Positions 7,098 to 16,264 are shown, counted from the stretch's first letter. The stretch: 50,370 nt of DNA from CAYQXJ01 sp964421565 (GCA_964421565.1 CAYQXJ010000020.1:1-50370); one strand, 5' to 3'. Numbers and translations are program-made. The notes: generated from the letters alone by a model not told the origin.

Positions 7098-8389
7098 GCG
7101 GAGCTTCGCTCGCGACAGGGCGCGATGGCGCGGCGGTAGTATGGCGTCTCCACCGGACCGCGCAGTATCGGGTCGTCCACGCGTTTCAGCCAGTCCCAGA
7201 GCGCGGCGTCCAGCGCGTCGCGCACGTCGGCGCAGGCGGCGTCTGCCGAAAGGTCATGAGCCTCCAGCGGGTCGGCTTCCAGGTCGTAAAGCTCCACGAA
7301 GCCGCGTCTGCCGCTGCGGAAGGGCACCGCCGCGTCGGCCGGGACCGGTACCCTCGCCTGCGGGGCGAAGTTACGGATGAGCTTGTGCCGGCCGGTGCGC
7401 ACGCAGCGGTTCTCGCCCCCCGCCCCGTGCCCGTGGTGCTCGGCGAAGATACAGTCCCGCGTCGGCGCGCCTTCGCCCCGCAGAGCCGAGGCGAAGGATA
7501 TGCCGTCCACGCTGTCCGGCACGGGCAGACCCGCAAGTTGGCACAAGGTGGGCGTAAGGTCCACGTTGCTGAGCATCCAGTCGCACGTCGCGCGCGCTTC
7601 GATGCGTCCCGGCTGCCGCATCAGCAGGGCGATGCCGATGCCGGGGTCATAGAGCGTAGTCTTCGCGCGGGGGAAGGGGATGCCGTGGTCCGTGGTGTAG
7701 ACCACGAGCGTGGTCTGCTCCAGCCCGGCCTCGTGCAGAGACTCGAGTATCCGGCCGACGGCGGCGTCCATCTTGCGCGCGTTGCCCTGCAACGCCGCCA
7801 GTTTCTGACGGATGGATGGCGAATCGGCCAGATGCGGAGGCACATACACGCCTTTGCTCGAATCCGGCACGGCACCGCCGAAGTCAAACGGCTCGTGAGT
7901 CTCGAAGAAGCCGACCTGCAGGTAGAACGGCCCATCGCATTCGGCACGGCGGCGCAGGAAGGCGCCGACCCCCTCGGCCACCTGATCGCAGGTGGTGTGG
8001 AGCCCGCTGTTGCGCTCCTGCCAGTGCAGTCCGTGCTCGTCGAAGCAAAGCTGTGCGTCGATGTCGGTGGTCTCGTGTTGGTGCCCGATCAGCGCGGTGT
8101 AGTAGCCTGCGCCGTGAAACAGGTGGGAGAGGTGGCGCTCGCCGTCGTTCATCCGCCAGCCGAAGTCTCCGTGGCAGAGCCCGAGCATGCCGTTCCTCTG
8201 CGGGTAGCGCCCCGTCATGGCAGCGCCGCGACTGGGAGAGCAGAGCGCCGCCGTGGCGAAGTACCGCGTGAAGCGGCAACCCTCGGCGGCCAGACGGTCA
8301 AGGTTCGGCGTGTGCACGCTCTCCACGCCATAGCATCCCAGGTGGCGGCCTGTGTCGTGCGAGGTGATGAGCAAGACATTCGGTGGCAT
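7094..8389 (-). CDS. Type I sulfatase (C-S-P-S-R), embedded in the metG operon
   Basis: A 431-residue sulfatase of the alkaline-phosphatase superfamily. The formylglycine motif C50-S-P-S-R lies in 'ALCSPSRGAAMTGRYPQRNG'; metal ligands include Asp12 of 'ITSHDTGRH' and the Asp-His of 'VYTTDHGIPF'. No signal peptide is seen, so it may be cytoplasmic, where formylglycine maturation would also have to occur. The start at 8389 has GGAG 8 bases upstream. It begins 5 bp after thpR ends and overlaps pfkB by 4 bp. The natural ester substrate is unknown. Confidence 0.92.
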   Translation of the reverse strand: MPPNVLLITSHDTGRHLGCYGVESVHTPNLDRLAAEGCRFTRYFATAALCSPSRGAAMTGRYPQRNGMLGLCHGDFGWRMNDGERHLSHLFHGAGYYTALIGHQHETTDIDAQLCFDEHGLHWQERNSGLHTTCDQVAEGVGAFLRRRAECDGPFYLQVGFFETHEPFDFGGAVPDSSKGVYVPPHLADSPSIRQKLAALQGNARKMDAAVGRILESLHEAGLEQTTLVVYTTDHGIPFPRAKTTLYDPGIGIALLMRQPGRIEARATCDWMLSNVDLTPTLCQLAGLPVPDSVDGISFASALRGEGAPTRDCIFAEHHGHGAGGENRCVRTGRHKLIRNFAPQARVPVPADAAVPFRSGRRGFVELYDLEADPLEAHDLSADAACADVRDALDAALWDWLKRVDDPILRGPVETPYYRRAIAPCRERSSA

Positions 8390-8394
8390 GCCAG

Positions 8395-8958
8395 CTACTC
8401 CAACAGAAACTCATGCAGAACGCTGTACTCGGCGCCCGTCGGTTTCAGTTCACTGCGCATCAGCACGAAGGAAGTGACGCTGACGCGGCCGAAGTCCTGT
8501 TCGGGCAGCGCGGCAGCAAGCTCGTCGGTGTGCGGCGCAGTGCGGCGGTCTCGCACCCGGCCAACAGTGATGTGGGGGACGTAGGCCCGGCTCTCCGGCG
8601 CCACAGCCAACTGCTCAGCCAGGGCCTGTTCGATGACATGGTGCAGGTCCTGCAGGGCTCCGGTGGTCTCGCGCACCTCCACATGAATAACCCGCGGCTT
8701 GCCCCGCGGCGGGAACGCCGACAGGCCGGCCACGTGCATGGTGAAGGGGCGTCCGGCCGAGTCCGCGGCCGCTCGCAGGGCCCCGATGGCGCAGGGCAGA
8801 TCGCGATCCTGTATCTCCCCGATAAACTTCAGCGTCAGGTGAAGCTGCGCCTCTCGCACCCATCGCACGTTCTTCGCCACCCGGCGCAGTGCCGCGATGG
8901 CGTCGAGCAGGCGCTGGCGGCACTCATCGTCCAGTTGCGCGGCGACGAACGTTCTCAC
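8395..8958 (-). CDS. thpR: RNA 2',3'-cyclic phosphodiesterase (LigT/ThpR family)
   Basis: A 2H phosphoesterase of 187 residues, normal for the family. Both H-x-T-x motifs are present: 'HLTLKFIGEI' (His40) and 'HITVGRV' in the second half. Members open 2',3'-cyclic phosphates on RNA ends or ligate tRNA halves in vitro. The start is taken as GTG at 8958, giving 'VRTFVAAQL' with AGGGGTG upstream; GTG at 8967, overlapping the metG stop as GTGA, is the alternative and adds three residues. It lies between metG and the sulfatase in a compact operon. Confidence 0.88.
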   Translation of the reverse strand: MRTFVAAQLDDECRQRLLDAIAALRRVAKNVRWVREAQLHLTLKFIGEIQDRDLPCAIGALRAAADSAGRPFTMHVAGLSAFPPRGKPRVIHVEVRETTGALQDLHHVIEQALAEQLAVAPESRAYVPHITVGRVRDRRTAPHTDELAAALPEQDFGRVSVTSFVLMRSELKPTGAEYSVLHEFLLE

Positions 8959-8963
8959 GGGTA

Positions 8964-10637
8964 TCACCCCTGCTCGGGCTCGTCGATCTTTTCGAACAGG
9001 ATGACCGGTTCGCCCAACTCGCGGCCCTCCGGCAAAGGCTCTGCGGCGTTCGACCAGACCATCTCCCCTGCGGAACAGCGAAGCATGCCCGCAACCTTCG
9101 CCGTCGCATGGGGCAGAAAGGGCTCCATCACCACGGCGAGGGCCTTGACCGTGTTCAGGCAGATGTTGATCACGGTGCCGCAGACAGCCTTCTGCTCCTT
9201 GCGCAGCACCCAAGGCTGCCGATAGTCGAAGTAGCGGTTGCTGGCTCGCGCGGCCTCCATCACCTCACCCAGCGCGTCCTTGAGGCGATATTCCTCGATG
9301 AGGGAGCCGACGCGCTGGGGCAGTTCGGCGAGCATGCGAAGCTGGTCGCAGTCCTGATCGGTCAGCCCGCCTCGGGCGGGCACTTTACGCTCGAAGTAGC
9401 GCCCCGCAAAGGTCATGTTGCGGTGCACGAAGTTGCCCAGCGCGGCGACCAGTTCCTCGTTGTTCCTGCGGATGAACTCGCCGAACTGGAACGCAGTGCG
9501 CTGTCTCTCGGGGGCGACCATGGTCAGGTAGTAGCGCAGGGGGTCGGGCTGGTAGCGTTCCAGGTACTCGCTGATCCAGACGGCGGTCCCGCGGCTGGTT
9601 GACATCTTCTGCTCTTCCTCGCCGGGGAACTGGATGTTGAGGAAGCAGTTCGCCGGCACATTGTGCGGCAGCTCGAACGTACCCTCTGCCATGAGCATGG
9701 CCGGCCAGACGAGTGCGTGGAAGACAACGTTATCTTCCCCGATGAAATGAACGATGCGGACGTCGGGGTCCTTCCACCACTTCTCGTAGTCCTCTGCTTT
9801 GCCGCCCTGCTGCTGGCACCATTGCGCCGTAAAGGAGACGTAGCCGATCGGCGCGTCGAACCAGACGTAGAGCACCTTGTCCCTGGCGTCCGGGTCATCC
9901 GCCAGCGGAACGGGTATGCCCCATTCCAGGTCCCGCGTTATGGCGCGCTCGGGCAGCCCCTGTTGGAGCAGTCCCAGGCTGAAGTTGCGGACCATAGGCC
10001 GCCACTCTTCGTGCCCGGCCAGCCAGTCCTGCAGCCTCGGCTCCAGTTTCGGCAGCAGGAAGAACCAGTGCACCGTCTCGCGCACCTCGGGGGTTGCGCC
10101 GCTGATAACGCTGTGCGGCTCGACCAGCAGGATGGGGTCGAGCATCTTGCCGCACGCCTCGCACTGATCGCCCCGTGCGCCGTCCGCCTCGCAGTAGGGG
10201 CAGGCGCCCTCGACGTAGCGGTCCGGCAGGAACATCTGAGCTTCGGGGTCGTAGAGCTGGCGGCTGCGGCGCTTCTCCAGGTAGCCGTTCTCCAGCAACT
10301 GCGTGAAGAAGTGCTGGCTCATGCGGGTATGCATCTCGGTGGCGCTGGTGCCGCCGTAGATGTCCATGCTAATGCCGAGGCCGTCGAACTCCTTCTTCTG
10401 CACGGCGCGGTAGTGGTCGGCCACCTCGCGTGGGCTGCGCCCCTCCTTGCGGGCGGTCAGGCTGACGGGCACGCCGTAGTCGTCGCTGCCACAGATGAAG
10501 ACCACCTCGTCCCCATGAGAGCGCAGGTAGCGCACGAAGATGTCCGCCGGCAGGTAGGCGCCGGCGATCTGACCAACGTGCAGCCCGCCGTTGGAGTAAG
10601 GGAGGGCGGCGGTCACGGTGAACCGTCTGTCCGCCAT
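8964..10637 (-). CDS. metG: Methionyl-tRNA synthetase
   Basis: A 557-residue class I synthetase that charges tRNA-Met. The HIGH-type signature is 'GGLHVGQIAGAYLPADI' near residue 18 and the KMSKS loop is 'KMSTSRG'. A zinc knuckle is visible as 'CPYCEADGARGDQCEACGKM' (two C-x2-C pairs). The anticodon-binding helical domain ends near residue 557 and the C-terminal EMAPII-like tRNA-binding domain found in many bacterial MetG proteins is absent, as in the shorter subclass. The start has GAGG upstream. It heads the operon metG-thpR-sulfatase-pfkB. Confidence 0.96.
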   Translation of the reverse strand: MADRRFTVTAALPYSNGGLHVGQIAGAYLPADIFVRYLRSHGDEVVFICGSDDYGVPVSLTARKEGRSPREVADHYRAVQKKEFDGLGISMDIYGGTSATEMHTRMSQHFFTQLLENGYLEKRRSRQLYDPEAQMFLPDRYVEGACPYCEADGARGDQCEACGKMLDPILLVEPHSVISGATPEVRETVHWFFLLPKLEPRLQDWLAGHEEWRPMVRNFSLGLLQQGLPERAITRDLEWGIPVPLADDPDARDKVLYVWFDAPIGYVSFTAQWCQQQGGKAEDYEKWWKDPDVRIVHFIGEDNVVFHALVWPAMLMAEGTFELPHNVPANCFLNIQFPGEEEQKMSTSRGTAVWISEYLERYQPDPLRYYLTMVAPERQRTAFQFGEFIRRNNEELVAALGNFVHRNMTFAGRYFERKVPARGGLTDQDCDQLRMLAELPQRVGSLIEEYRLKDALGEVMEAARASNRYFDYRQPWVLRKEQKAVCGTVINICLNTVKALAVVMEPFLPHATAKVAGMLRCSAGEMVWSNAAEPLPEGRELGEPVILFEKIDEPEQG

Positions 10638-10693
10638 GGGTGCCTCGCGTTCGGTCCTTGGGGGTGGGAGTTCGCCCGAAACGGCGAGCCGAC

Positions 10694-10722
10694 ACTATAA
10701 CACTCCACGGCCTGAGCCGCAA
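10694..10722 (-). promoter_or_regulatory. Putative metG operon promoter
   Basis: On the minus strand TATAGT (10694-10699) lies 17 bp downstream of TTGCGG (10717-10722). The -10 matches 5 of 6 and the -35 only 3 of 6. It would give a leader of about 50 nt before metG. Confidence 0.45.
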
Positions 10723-10864
10723 AGAAAGACTGTCCCTCGCCGAAGCATCATACCCACCCGCGCGGAGGTGTAGAGATGCCAACGGCGCCCCTTCCATCGG
10801 CACAACGCGATGGCTATACTTCCGGCACGAAAAGGGCACCAACCTCGAAAGGGGATTCGACCCT

Positions 10865-11377
10865 ATGGGAAACGACGTAACCATCAGAGAAGAAACGCCA
10901 GCCGACGAGGCCGCCATCGCCGAAGTGACCATCGCCGCCTTCCGGACCCTGGCGGTCAGCAATGCCACAGAGCAGCACATCATCGCTGCGCTGCGCGATG
11001 CCGATGCGCTCACCATATCCCTCGTGGCCGAACGGGATGGGCGCGTGGTCGGGCACGTCGCTTTCTCGCCCGTGACGATATCGGACGGCACAGGGGCTTG
11101 GTACGGCCTCGGGCCCGTCTCCGTGCTGCCCGAATGCCAGCGCCAGGGGATCGGCAAAGCCTTGATCGAGGGAGGGCTGTCGCGCCTGAAACGGATGAAG
11201 GCGCGGGGCTGCTGCCTGGTCGGCGACCCGAACTACTACAGGCGATTCGGATTCAGGAACATCCCCGGCCTCATCCACGAAGGTATCCCGCAGGAGGTCT
11301 TTCAGGCGCTGTCCTTCGACGGCCACACCCCCCAGGGCACGGTTGAGTTCCACGAGGGGTTCGGGGCGGAGGGCTGA
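10865..11377 (+). CDS. GNAT-family N-acetyltransferase (YhbS-like)
   Basis: A 170-residue acetyltransferase. Motif A for acetyl-CoA is 'LGPVSVLPECQRQGIGKALIEGGL' (split here) with the Q-x-x-G-I-G-x-A core; the C-terminal 'CCLVGDPNYYRRFGF' is typical of the YhbS-like predicted acetyltransferases. The start 'MGNDVTIREETPADEAAI' at 10865 is preceded by GGGG about 10 bases upstream. It is monocistronic, transcribed away from the metG operon. The acceptor substrate is unknown. Confidence 0.88.
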   Translation: MGNDVTIREETPADEAAIAEVTIAAFRTLAVSNATEQHIIAALRDADALTISLVAERDGRVVGHVAFSPVTISDGTGAWYGLGPVSVLPECQRQGIGKALIEGGLSRLKRMKARGCCLVGDPNYYRRFGFRNIPGLIHEGIPQEVFQALSFDGHTPQGTVEFHEGFGAEG

Positions 11378-11996
11378 TGCCACCATGCACGTGCGCGGTG
11401 CTCGGCACCGGGCATCGCCGCGGGGAACATGACGAAGAACGCAGGAAGGCAAGAAACACTGCCCAAATGCGGACATATCGGACGGCGCGCGGAGAGGGAA
11501 CGCGTAGGATAGCCCCCGAGATGACCAACCGGACCCGATACCCCCCATATCCCGGAAACCATCCGGACGCGGCAGCCCCGCCGACCGGGGCGCGGGTGCC
11601 CCGCGACCGGTATATGGCGGGGCGATTGCCGCCGGTAGGCCGCGCCGGACGGCGCAGCCTGCGAAACCCGGCCACCGTCCGGCCGTGTCCGCCGCCGCGT
11701 CCGCACCGCGCCCCCGGCGCGAGGGGATGCACGCGACACACAACCGTTACAAGCTCGCCACCCCGCGCATAGCATACTATATAGTGCTTCTCTGGGCGGA
11801 AGGTGGGGCAGTGCCACATGCCCATTGCAAAACGAATCCATTCCGTCACAGGTGCCGGCGCTTCAAGGGTATAGAACGGATATCCACAATCGAGAGGTGT
11901 ATCGGCGCCTGTAGAGCGTGGTATGGGCAACGCGAGGCGGCCCTTTGTGCCCAGGCGCGCTACGCCCCGACGTGCCAGAGGGCGCCCCGGCCCTTC
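11378..11996. other. Gene-free convergent spacer of 619 bp
   Basis: It lies between the convergent ends of the GNAT and GH127-like genes. Frames on both strands cross it but show no ribosome site and no recognisable domain. It holds a short AT-rich patch at 11768-11785 and an imperfect inverted repeat (11848-11857 with 11903-11912, one mismatch). No function is assigned. Confidence 0.5.
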
Positions 11997-13589
11997 TCAT
12001 TCGATCGGGTCGAAGAACGTCAGATCTGTCCCGAGGTTGTCCATGGCCACCACGGAGTCGCCGCGCAGGCGCACGCGGATGTCGTGCCTGGCGTGATGGA
12101 GTGTCAGTTGCCGCTCAACCAGCGGGAATCCCACGCGGATCCAGCGCCCGACGGGGGGCCGCTCGATTCGAAGGTAGCCCCCTTCCGGTTCGCGGACCTC
12201 GCCGTCCACGCGCAACTCGCCGGACGGAACCCAGGGCGGCACGCGCACCATCACGTCGCCCGGCTCGGACGCGCGTAGCTTCAATGCACCGTGCTCATAC
12301 GGCGACTGGACGGTCAGCCCTTCAGCCTCGTGATCGAACAGCAACTCAACCCGACGGGTCCCGCCCTCGCGTCGGATGACGTGGCGGTATGCCTTGCACA
12401 GGGACGAGACCGCGCCCCCGACGATGTCCATATGGAACATGAGGGGTTCGAGCCCCACGGGCCGGTGTCCGTAGGGGGCAGGGAAGCCGTAGGCGCCGAG
12501 GTGACGGTTTGCCACGTCCCTGAGCCCGTCCACCCCGTCCGGGCTCGGCGGGTCTTCAATGAAAGAGACATCGCGCAACTGAGAGGGCAGCAGGTGCGAC
12601 CGCAGGATGAGTTCGGCGTCATGGCAGCCTTCGACGCGGCCCCATCGGCCGAGAATCAGGGCGGTCTCGAGGATGTCGCCCGTGTTGTTGGCCTCACCCA
12701 TGTCGGGGCATCCTGTGGGGCGATCCGACTCCGGGCACCAGCCGAGCTGGTCGCGCAGCGCCTGCCGGCTCCCCTCAGCTCGCTCCCTGAGGCCTTTCGA
12801 GTAGAAACGATACACCCGCTCCATCAGGGCATCATCCTCGGTCAGCTCGGCGAAATGCGCCAGCCCGGAGAGTGTGCAGGTCACCGAATGGACGTGCGTG
12901 GTGAGCCGCTCGACGTGATAGGATCCGTCGGCTGGGTAGCATTCACCGGTCGCCTTCTCCACGAGGGTGCGGGCCAAATCCAGCGCTGCATCCAGGCCGG
13001 TCGCCTCGTAGAGGTCGACCAGAGGCCCGATCGCGCGCCCAAGGCCCGGGACAAAGGACGGGGTATCGGTCTGGCAGTCCACGCCGTGTTCGCGGCCCAA
13101 AAGGTCGGCGTCCCATCCGTCCACGGGATCCCAGTACTCCCGTATTGCCTCTATGAACCGCTCAGCGGTCTCCAGCGCCTCTTCCGAGTCGCGGTAGTGG
13201 GCCAGCGCATACAGCGCAAAGAACGTCTCGCGGCAGTTGTGCACGGCGAAAGTAGTGTAGCCCGCCTCCTTTTCCGGACGGTTCAGAGGCAGGGCCACCG
13301 GCCCGGACAAGGACCGGTACATGGCACGCACGTGCTTGTCGATGCACTCCTCATCGATCTCGACGCCTACGGCGTCTTCGAACCTAAGCAGCGCGTTCAG
13401 ATGTCGGCCCGGCACGTGCGTGTCGGAATGTGGAGCGAAAAATGACAGCCGCGCCGGCGGCGGCAAAACGTGTGAGAAGAAGAAGGGGGTGTCGTTGTCA
13501 TCGGCGTCGAAGACGTTACACATCGTCCGACACCCCAGCTCGATGGCGTCCCGGATGCTCGTCGTGTTTACGTTGCTCACCTTTGCCAT
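11997..13589 (-). CDS. Glycoside hydrolase-like protein, GH127-superfamily architecture
   Basis: A 530-residue protein with no signal peptide. The first ~400 residues look like an alpha/alpha barrel ('VHNCRETFFALYALAHYRDS', 'ALDLARTLVEKATGECYPADG', 'GEANNTGDILETALILGRWG'). The C-terminal ~100 residues match the beta-sandwich of GH127/GH146 arabinofuranosidases ('GDVMVRVPPWVPSGELRVDG', 'GGYLRIERPPVGRWIRVGFP'). The Cys-Cys pair and zinc-binding Cys set of characterised GH127 enzymes is not seen, so catalysis may differ or the protein may belong to an uncharacterised branch. It is divergent from the heparinase-like lyase gene at 14023. Confidence 0.6.
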   Translation of the reverse strand: MAKVSNVNTTSIRDAIELGCRTMCNVFDADDNDTPFFFSHVLPPPARLSFFAPHSDTHVPGRHLNALLRFEDAVGVEIDEECIDKHVRAMYRSLSGPVALPLNRPEKEAGYTTFAVHNCRETFFALYALAHYRDSEEALETAERFIEAIREYWDPVDGWDADLLGREHGVDCQTDTPSFVPGLGRAIGPLVDLYEATGLDAALDLARTLVEKATGECYPADGSYHVERLTTHVHSVTCTLSGLAHFAELTEDDALMERVYRFYSKGLRERAEGSRQALRDQLGWCPESDRPTGCPDMGEANNTGDILETALILGRWGRVEGCHDAELILRSHLLPSQLRDVSFIEDPPSPDGVDGLRDVANRHLGAYGFPAPYGHRPVGLEPLMFHMDIVGGAVSSLCKAYRHVIRREGGTRRVELLFDHEAEGLTVQSPYEHGALKLRASEPGDVMVRVPPWVPSGELRVDGEVREPEGGYLRIERPPVGRWIRVGFPLVERQLTLHHARHDIRVRLRGDSVVAMDNLGTDLTFFDPIE

Positions 13590-14022
13590 TTGTGCTCCTT
13601 TCCCGCTGCGCCGCCGAGGGCCCTTCAGGCCCCGTGTCAGGTTCTCGTCGACCTGCCAGTGTTGTCTTCAGAAGCTGGCACAACTCGGTCGTCAAGGACG
13701 CCGGGCGGCTCCGGCAGACGCTCGGAGCATCCCTGCCCGTGCATGCGTCCTGACCGATCTGTCGCTCAGGCCGGTCCCGGCGTAGCGAAGCCACCTTGCC
13801 AGCAACTGGGCGAGCGCGCAAGGGAAGGTCCCGACCCCGGGGCGGGCCAAGGCCAACGGCGCGCGTTCGCCCCCCAGCGTGCCTTCCGTTGCATCATGCG
13901 GTATGGCGTTCCGGACGGCCTTCACTTGCAAGCCGCCACGCACGCCCCTACGGTGTCGGCCTGGCGCGCTACATGATGGCAGAGGCCCTTTCCCTTCGGC
14001 GAATTGCTCCGGAAGAAATCAG
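13590..14022. other. Divergent intergenic region, GH127-like / heparinase-like genes
   Basis: A 433-bp spacer that must hold both promoters. No strong hexamer pair was found. It contains small dyads (for example CCTGA and TCAGG around 13750-13772) without a T-run. Frames crossing it are shadows or unsupported extensions of the lyase gene. Confidence 0.45.
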
Positions 14023-15888
14023 ATGATGGATTCGTTCAAGCATCCCTACCTGTACATGTCTGCCGACGACCTGCCGGCTCTGAAGGAGAAGTTCGAGCAA
14101 CCCCCCTTTGCGGAGCGCTGGGAACGGCTGATGGCGAGGGCCGACCGGTTTCTGGAAACGCCGGTTGTGACCCACGATCAGGTAAGGCGGCGGGCCCTGC
14201 AGCCCACGGCGGTGGTGAGCACCTGCGGTTTCGCCTGGCTCTTCACCGGTCAGCAGAAGTACGCCGAGCGCGCCGTGCGGGAAGCCATGGGCTACGCCGA
14301 TGCCCATCAGTGGCACACCGTCCGCTCCTGGAACAGAGGCGCAGAGTTGCCCACCGCCCACGCCTGCTTCAACACCGCCCTGGCCTACGACTGGTGCTAC
14401 GACTACCTGAGCCCGGCTCAGCGCGGGCGCCTGGAGGAAGCCATACTGGAGAAGGGCCTGAAGGTTTACCTGCGCAGCGTGGAGGAGTATCGGGACTGGT
14501 GGGTCGAGAACAAGGTGAGCAACTGGTGCGGGGTGATGAACGGCGGCTGCGGGGTCGCCGGGCTGGCCCTCTACCAGGTCTGCCCGAAGGCGCGCTACGC
14601 GTTTGATCACGCCTGGCCCCGCGCGCAGGAGTTCCTGGATGAACTGATTCTGGCCGACGGCGCCGGGCACGAGGGCGTGATGTACTGGCGTTACGGCCTG
14701 AAGTTCAGCAGCCTCCTCGTCACGGCGGCCAGCCGCCTTCTGGGCGACGACCGGTGCCTCTACGAGCGAATAACCGGGCGCCTGCCGGGATACTGGGACG
14801 TCTACATGCACGGGCCCGATCAGCTCTACGCCAACTTCAACGCCATGCCGGAGGGCACCTTCAAGGGGCTCTACACCGAGGACCCGAGCGGCGGTGGGCC
14901 GTCCGGGATGCTCAACGCGCTTCTGGAGTCGAAGGTCCCCGGCGGGGACGAGCTGCTGCTGTGGGCGGCCGACAACGGCAGCGGCGGTGCCTCGCCATTC
15001 TGGTTCCTGTGGCGGCGCCCCGCCCCTCCGGCCGGTCCGAAGCCCCAGCTCCAGGACGCCGTGCTGTTCCGGGGAGCCGGTCACTCCGTTTGGCAGTCAC
15101 CGCATCTCTGGTTCGCCTACAACGGCGGATGGGTGAGCGACTCCTCGCACAACAACCGCGACCTGGGCACGTTCGTCCTGGTGGCCGGCGGCGAACGGTT
15201 CGTCAACGACCTCGGTAAGGGCGCGGGCGCCACCTGCGAGCACTCCACTGTGACCGTCAACCGCTCCGGCCAGTTCGAGGGCGCCCGTGCACGCTATCGC
15301 CGCTATGGCTCCGGGGAGGGCTTCCACTACCTCGCCTCGGAGCTGACCGACTGCTACCTGATGGACCTGGAGCGCTTCGTGCGGCACGCGGTCATGGTCG
15401 AGGGAGAGTACCTGGTTCTGCTGGACGAACTGGCCGCGCCCGAGCCGGCGGAGTTCACCTGGCGCATGCACGGCAAGTTGCCGGCGAGGGTTGAGGATGA
15501 GGACCGGTCCGTCAGGGTGACCGGTGAGGAGACCGATCTGCACCTTGTATGCGCGTCGCCGGCCGAGGCCGCAGTTGAGGTCGTTCAGCAGGAAATCCGC
15601 ACCAACCGTGGCCCCGTGCCGGTGCATACCACCATCATTCGACCGCCCCTGTCAGCCCGGGCGACCATCGTGACGGTGCTGTATCCCACTTCCTGCTGCG
15701 ACAAACCTCCCATAGTAACGTTCTCGGACGAAGGCCGGCTGCTGATCGAATCGACCCAGCGCGAGGACGAGATCCGCTTTTCTCGTAGCGAGGATGGATG
15801 GGAGTTGCAGTCCGTCAACGGCTCCCACGCTGAGCAGATCGGCACCGGCGAGGAGCGCACGCTACGCCCGTTCCGTCCTGCCGAGTGA
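14023..15888 (+). CDS. Heparinase II/III-like polysaccharide lyase
   Basis: A 621-residue protein. The N-terminal half is an alpha/alpha toroid typical of alginate/heparin lyases ('HPYLYMSADDLPALKEKF', 'NRGAELPTAHACFNTALAYD', 'VENKVSNWCGVMNGGCGVAG'). The C-terminal half is the heparinase II/III beta-sandwich, with 'SSHNNRDLGTFVLVAGGERF' followed by 'CEHSTVTVNRSG', where the His/Asn and His positions usually act in catalysis and metal binding. Such enzymes cleave uronic-acid polysaccharides by beta-elimination. No signal peptide is seen. The start at 14023 has GGAAG 8 bases upstream; an upstream extension lacks a ribosome site. Confidence 0.82.
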   Translation: MMDSFKHPYLYMSADDLPALKEKFEQPPFAERWERLMARADRFLETPVVTHDQVRRRALQPTAVVSTCGFAWLFTGQQKYAERAVREAMGYADAHQWHTVRSWNRGAELPTAHACFNTALAYDWCYDYLSPAQRGRLEEAILEKGLKVYLRSVEEYRDWWVENKVSNWCGVMNGGCGVAGLALYQVCPKARYAFDHAWPRAQEFLDELILADGAGHEGVMYWRYGLKFSSLLVTAASRLLGDDRCLYERITGRLPGYWDVYMHGPDQLYANFNAMPEGTFKGLYTEDPSGGGPSGMLNALLESKVPGGDELLLWAADNGSGGASPFWFLWRRPAPPAGPKPQLQDAVLFRGAGHSVWQSPHLWFAYNGGWVSDSSHNNRDLGTFVLVAGGERFVNDLGKGAGATCEHSTVTVNRSGQFEGARARYRRYGSGEGFHYLASELTDCYLMDLERFVRHAVMVEGEYLVLLDELAAPEPAEFTWRMHGKLPARVEDEDRSVRVTGEETDLHLVCASPAEAAVEVVQQEIRTNRGPVPVHTTIIRPPLSARATIVTVLYPTSCCDKPPIVTFSDEGRLLIESTQREDEIRFSRSEDGWELQSVNGSHAEQIGTGEERTLRPFRPAE

Positions 15889-16059
15889 TGGACAGACTGC
15901 TGGAGAGCGTGGCCTTTCAGGGATAGCCTCGCGCGGAGGAGGGCCACCGTAACCGTCATGCAAGCAGTTGGGCGAGGGGGCTGGTTTGGCAGGAGGGGTG
16001 CTGAGGGGGTAGTGTTTGGGCGTAGCGGTGTGGATGGTTTTTTCACCCGGGAGGTGAAG

Positions 16060-16227
16060 GTGGCCAGGAAGCGGGAGAAGAGATTGCGCCTGGGCGGCCC
16101 ACGGCTCTACCGGAAGGCCCGTCGGTTTTTCATCGGGGTTGTGCTCGGCAGCTTCGCCGCCGGCGGCGTCTGGGCCGTTGTGGACACCCTGACGGGTAGC
16201 ACGGGGAATATGGTGCTTTACCGGTGA
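16060..16227 (+). CDS. Small basic single-span membrane protein (55 aa), unknown
   Basis: Not a recognised family. It starts with GTG at 16060, five bases after a perfect GGAGG(TGA) ribosome site, which is why the upstream ATG without such a site is not used. The product has a strongly basic N-terminus (about ten Arg/Lys in the first 23 residues), one hydrophobic segment 'FFIGVVLGSFAAGGVWAVV' at about residues 24-42, and a short polar tail. The positive-inside rule predicts a cytoplasmic N-terminus. It lies between the heparinase-like lyase and the TIM-barrel glycosidase in the same direction. A G-rich leader (15976-16020) precedes it. Confidence 0.6.
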   Translation: MARKREKRLRLGGPRLYRKARRFFIGVVLGSFAAGGVWAVVDTLTGSTGNMVLYR

Positions 16228-16264
16228 TCCCCGAAAGCGAGTAGACGATGGGAGAAGACAATTG

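Noticed and set aside
11271..11930. Long minus-strand open frame in the convergent spacer
   Set aside because: Arg/Gly/Pro-rich translation typical of GC-rich shadow frames, overlapping the GNAT gene, with no ribosome site or domain.
13879..14022. N-terminal extension of the heparinase-like lyase
   Set aside because: No ribosome site, no signal peptide and no similarity before 'MMDSFKHPYLYM'.
15958..16059. Upstream ATG for the small membrane protein
   Set aside because: It lacks a ribosome site and the added residues follow the G-rich leader, giving Gly-rich low-complexity sequence.
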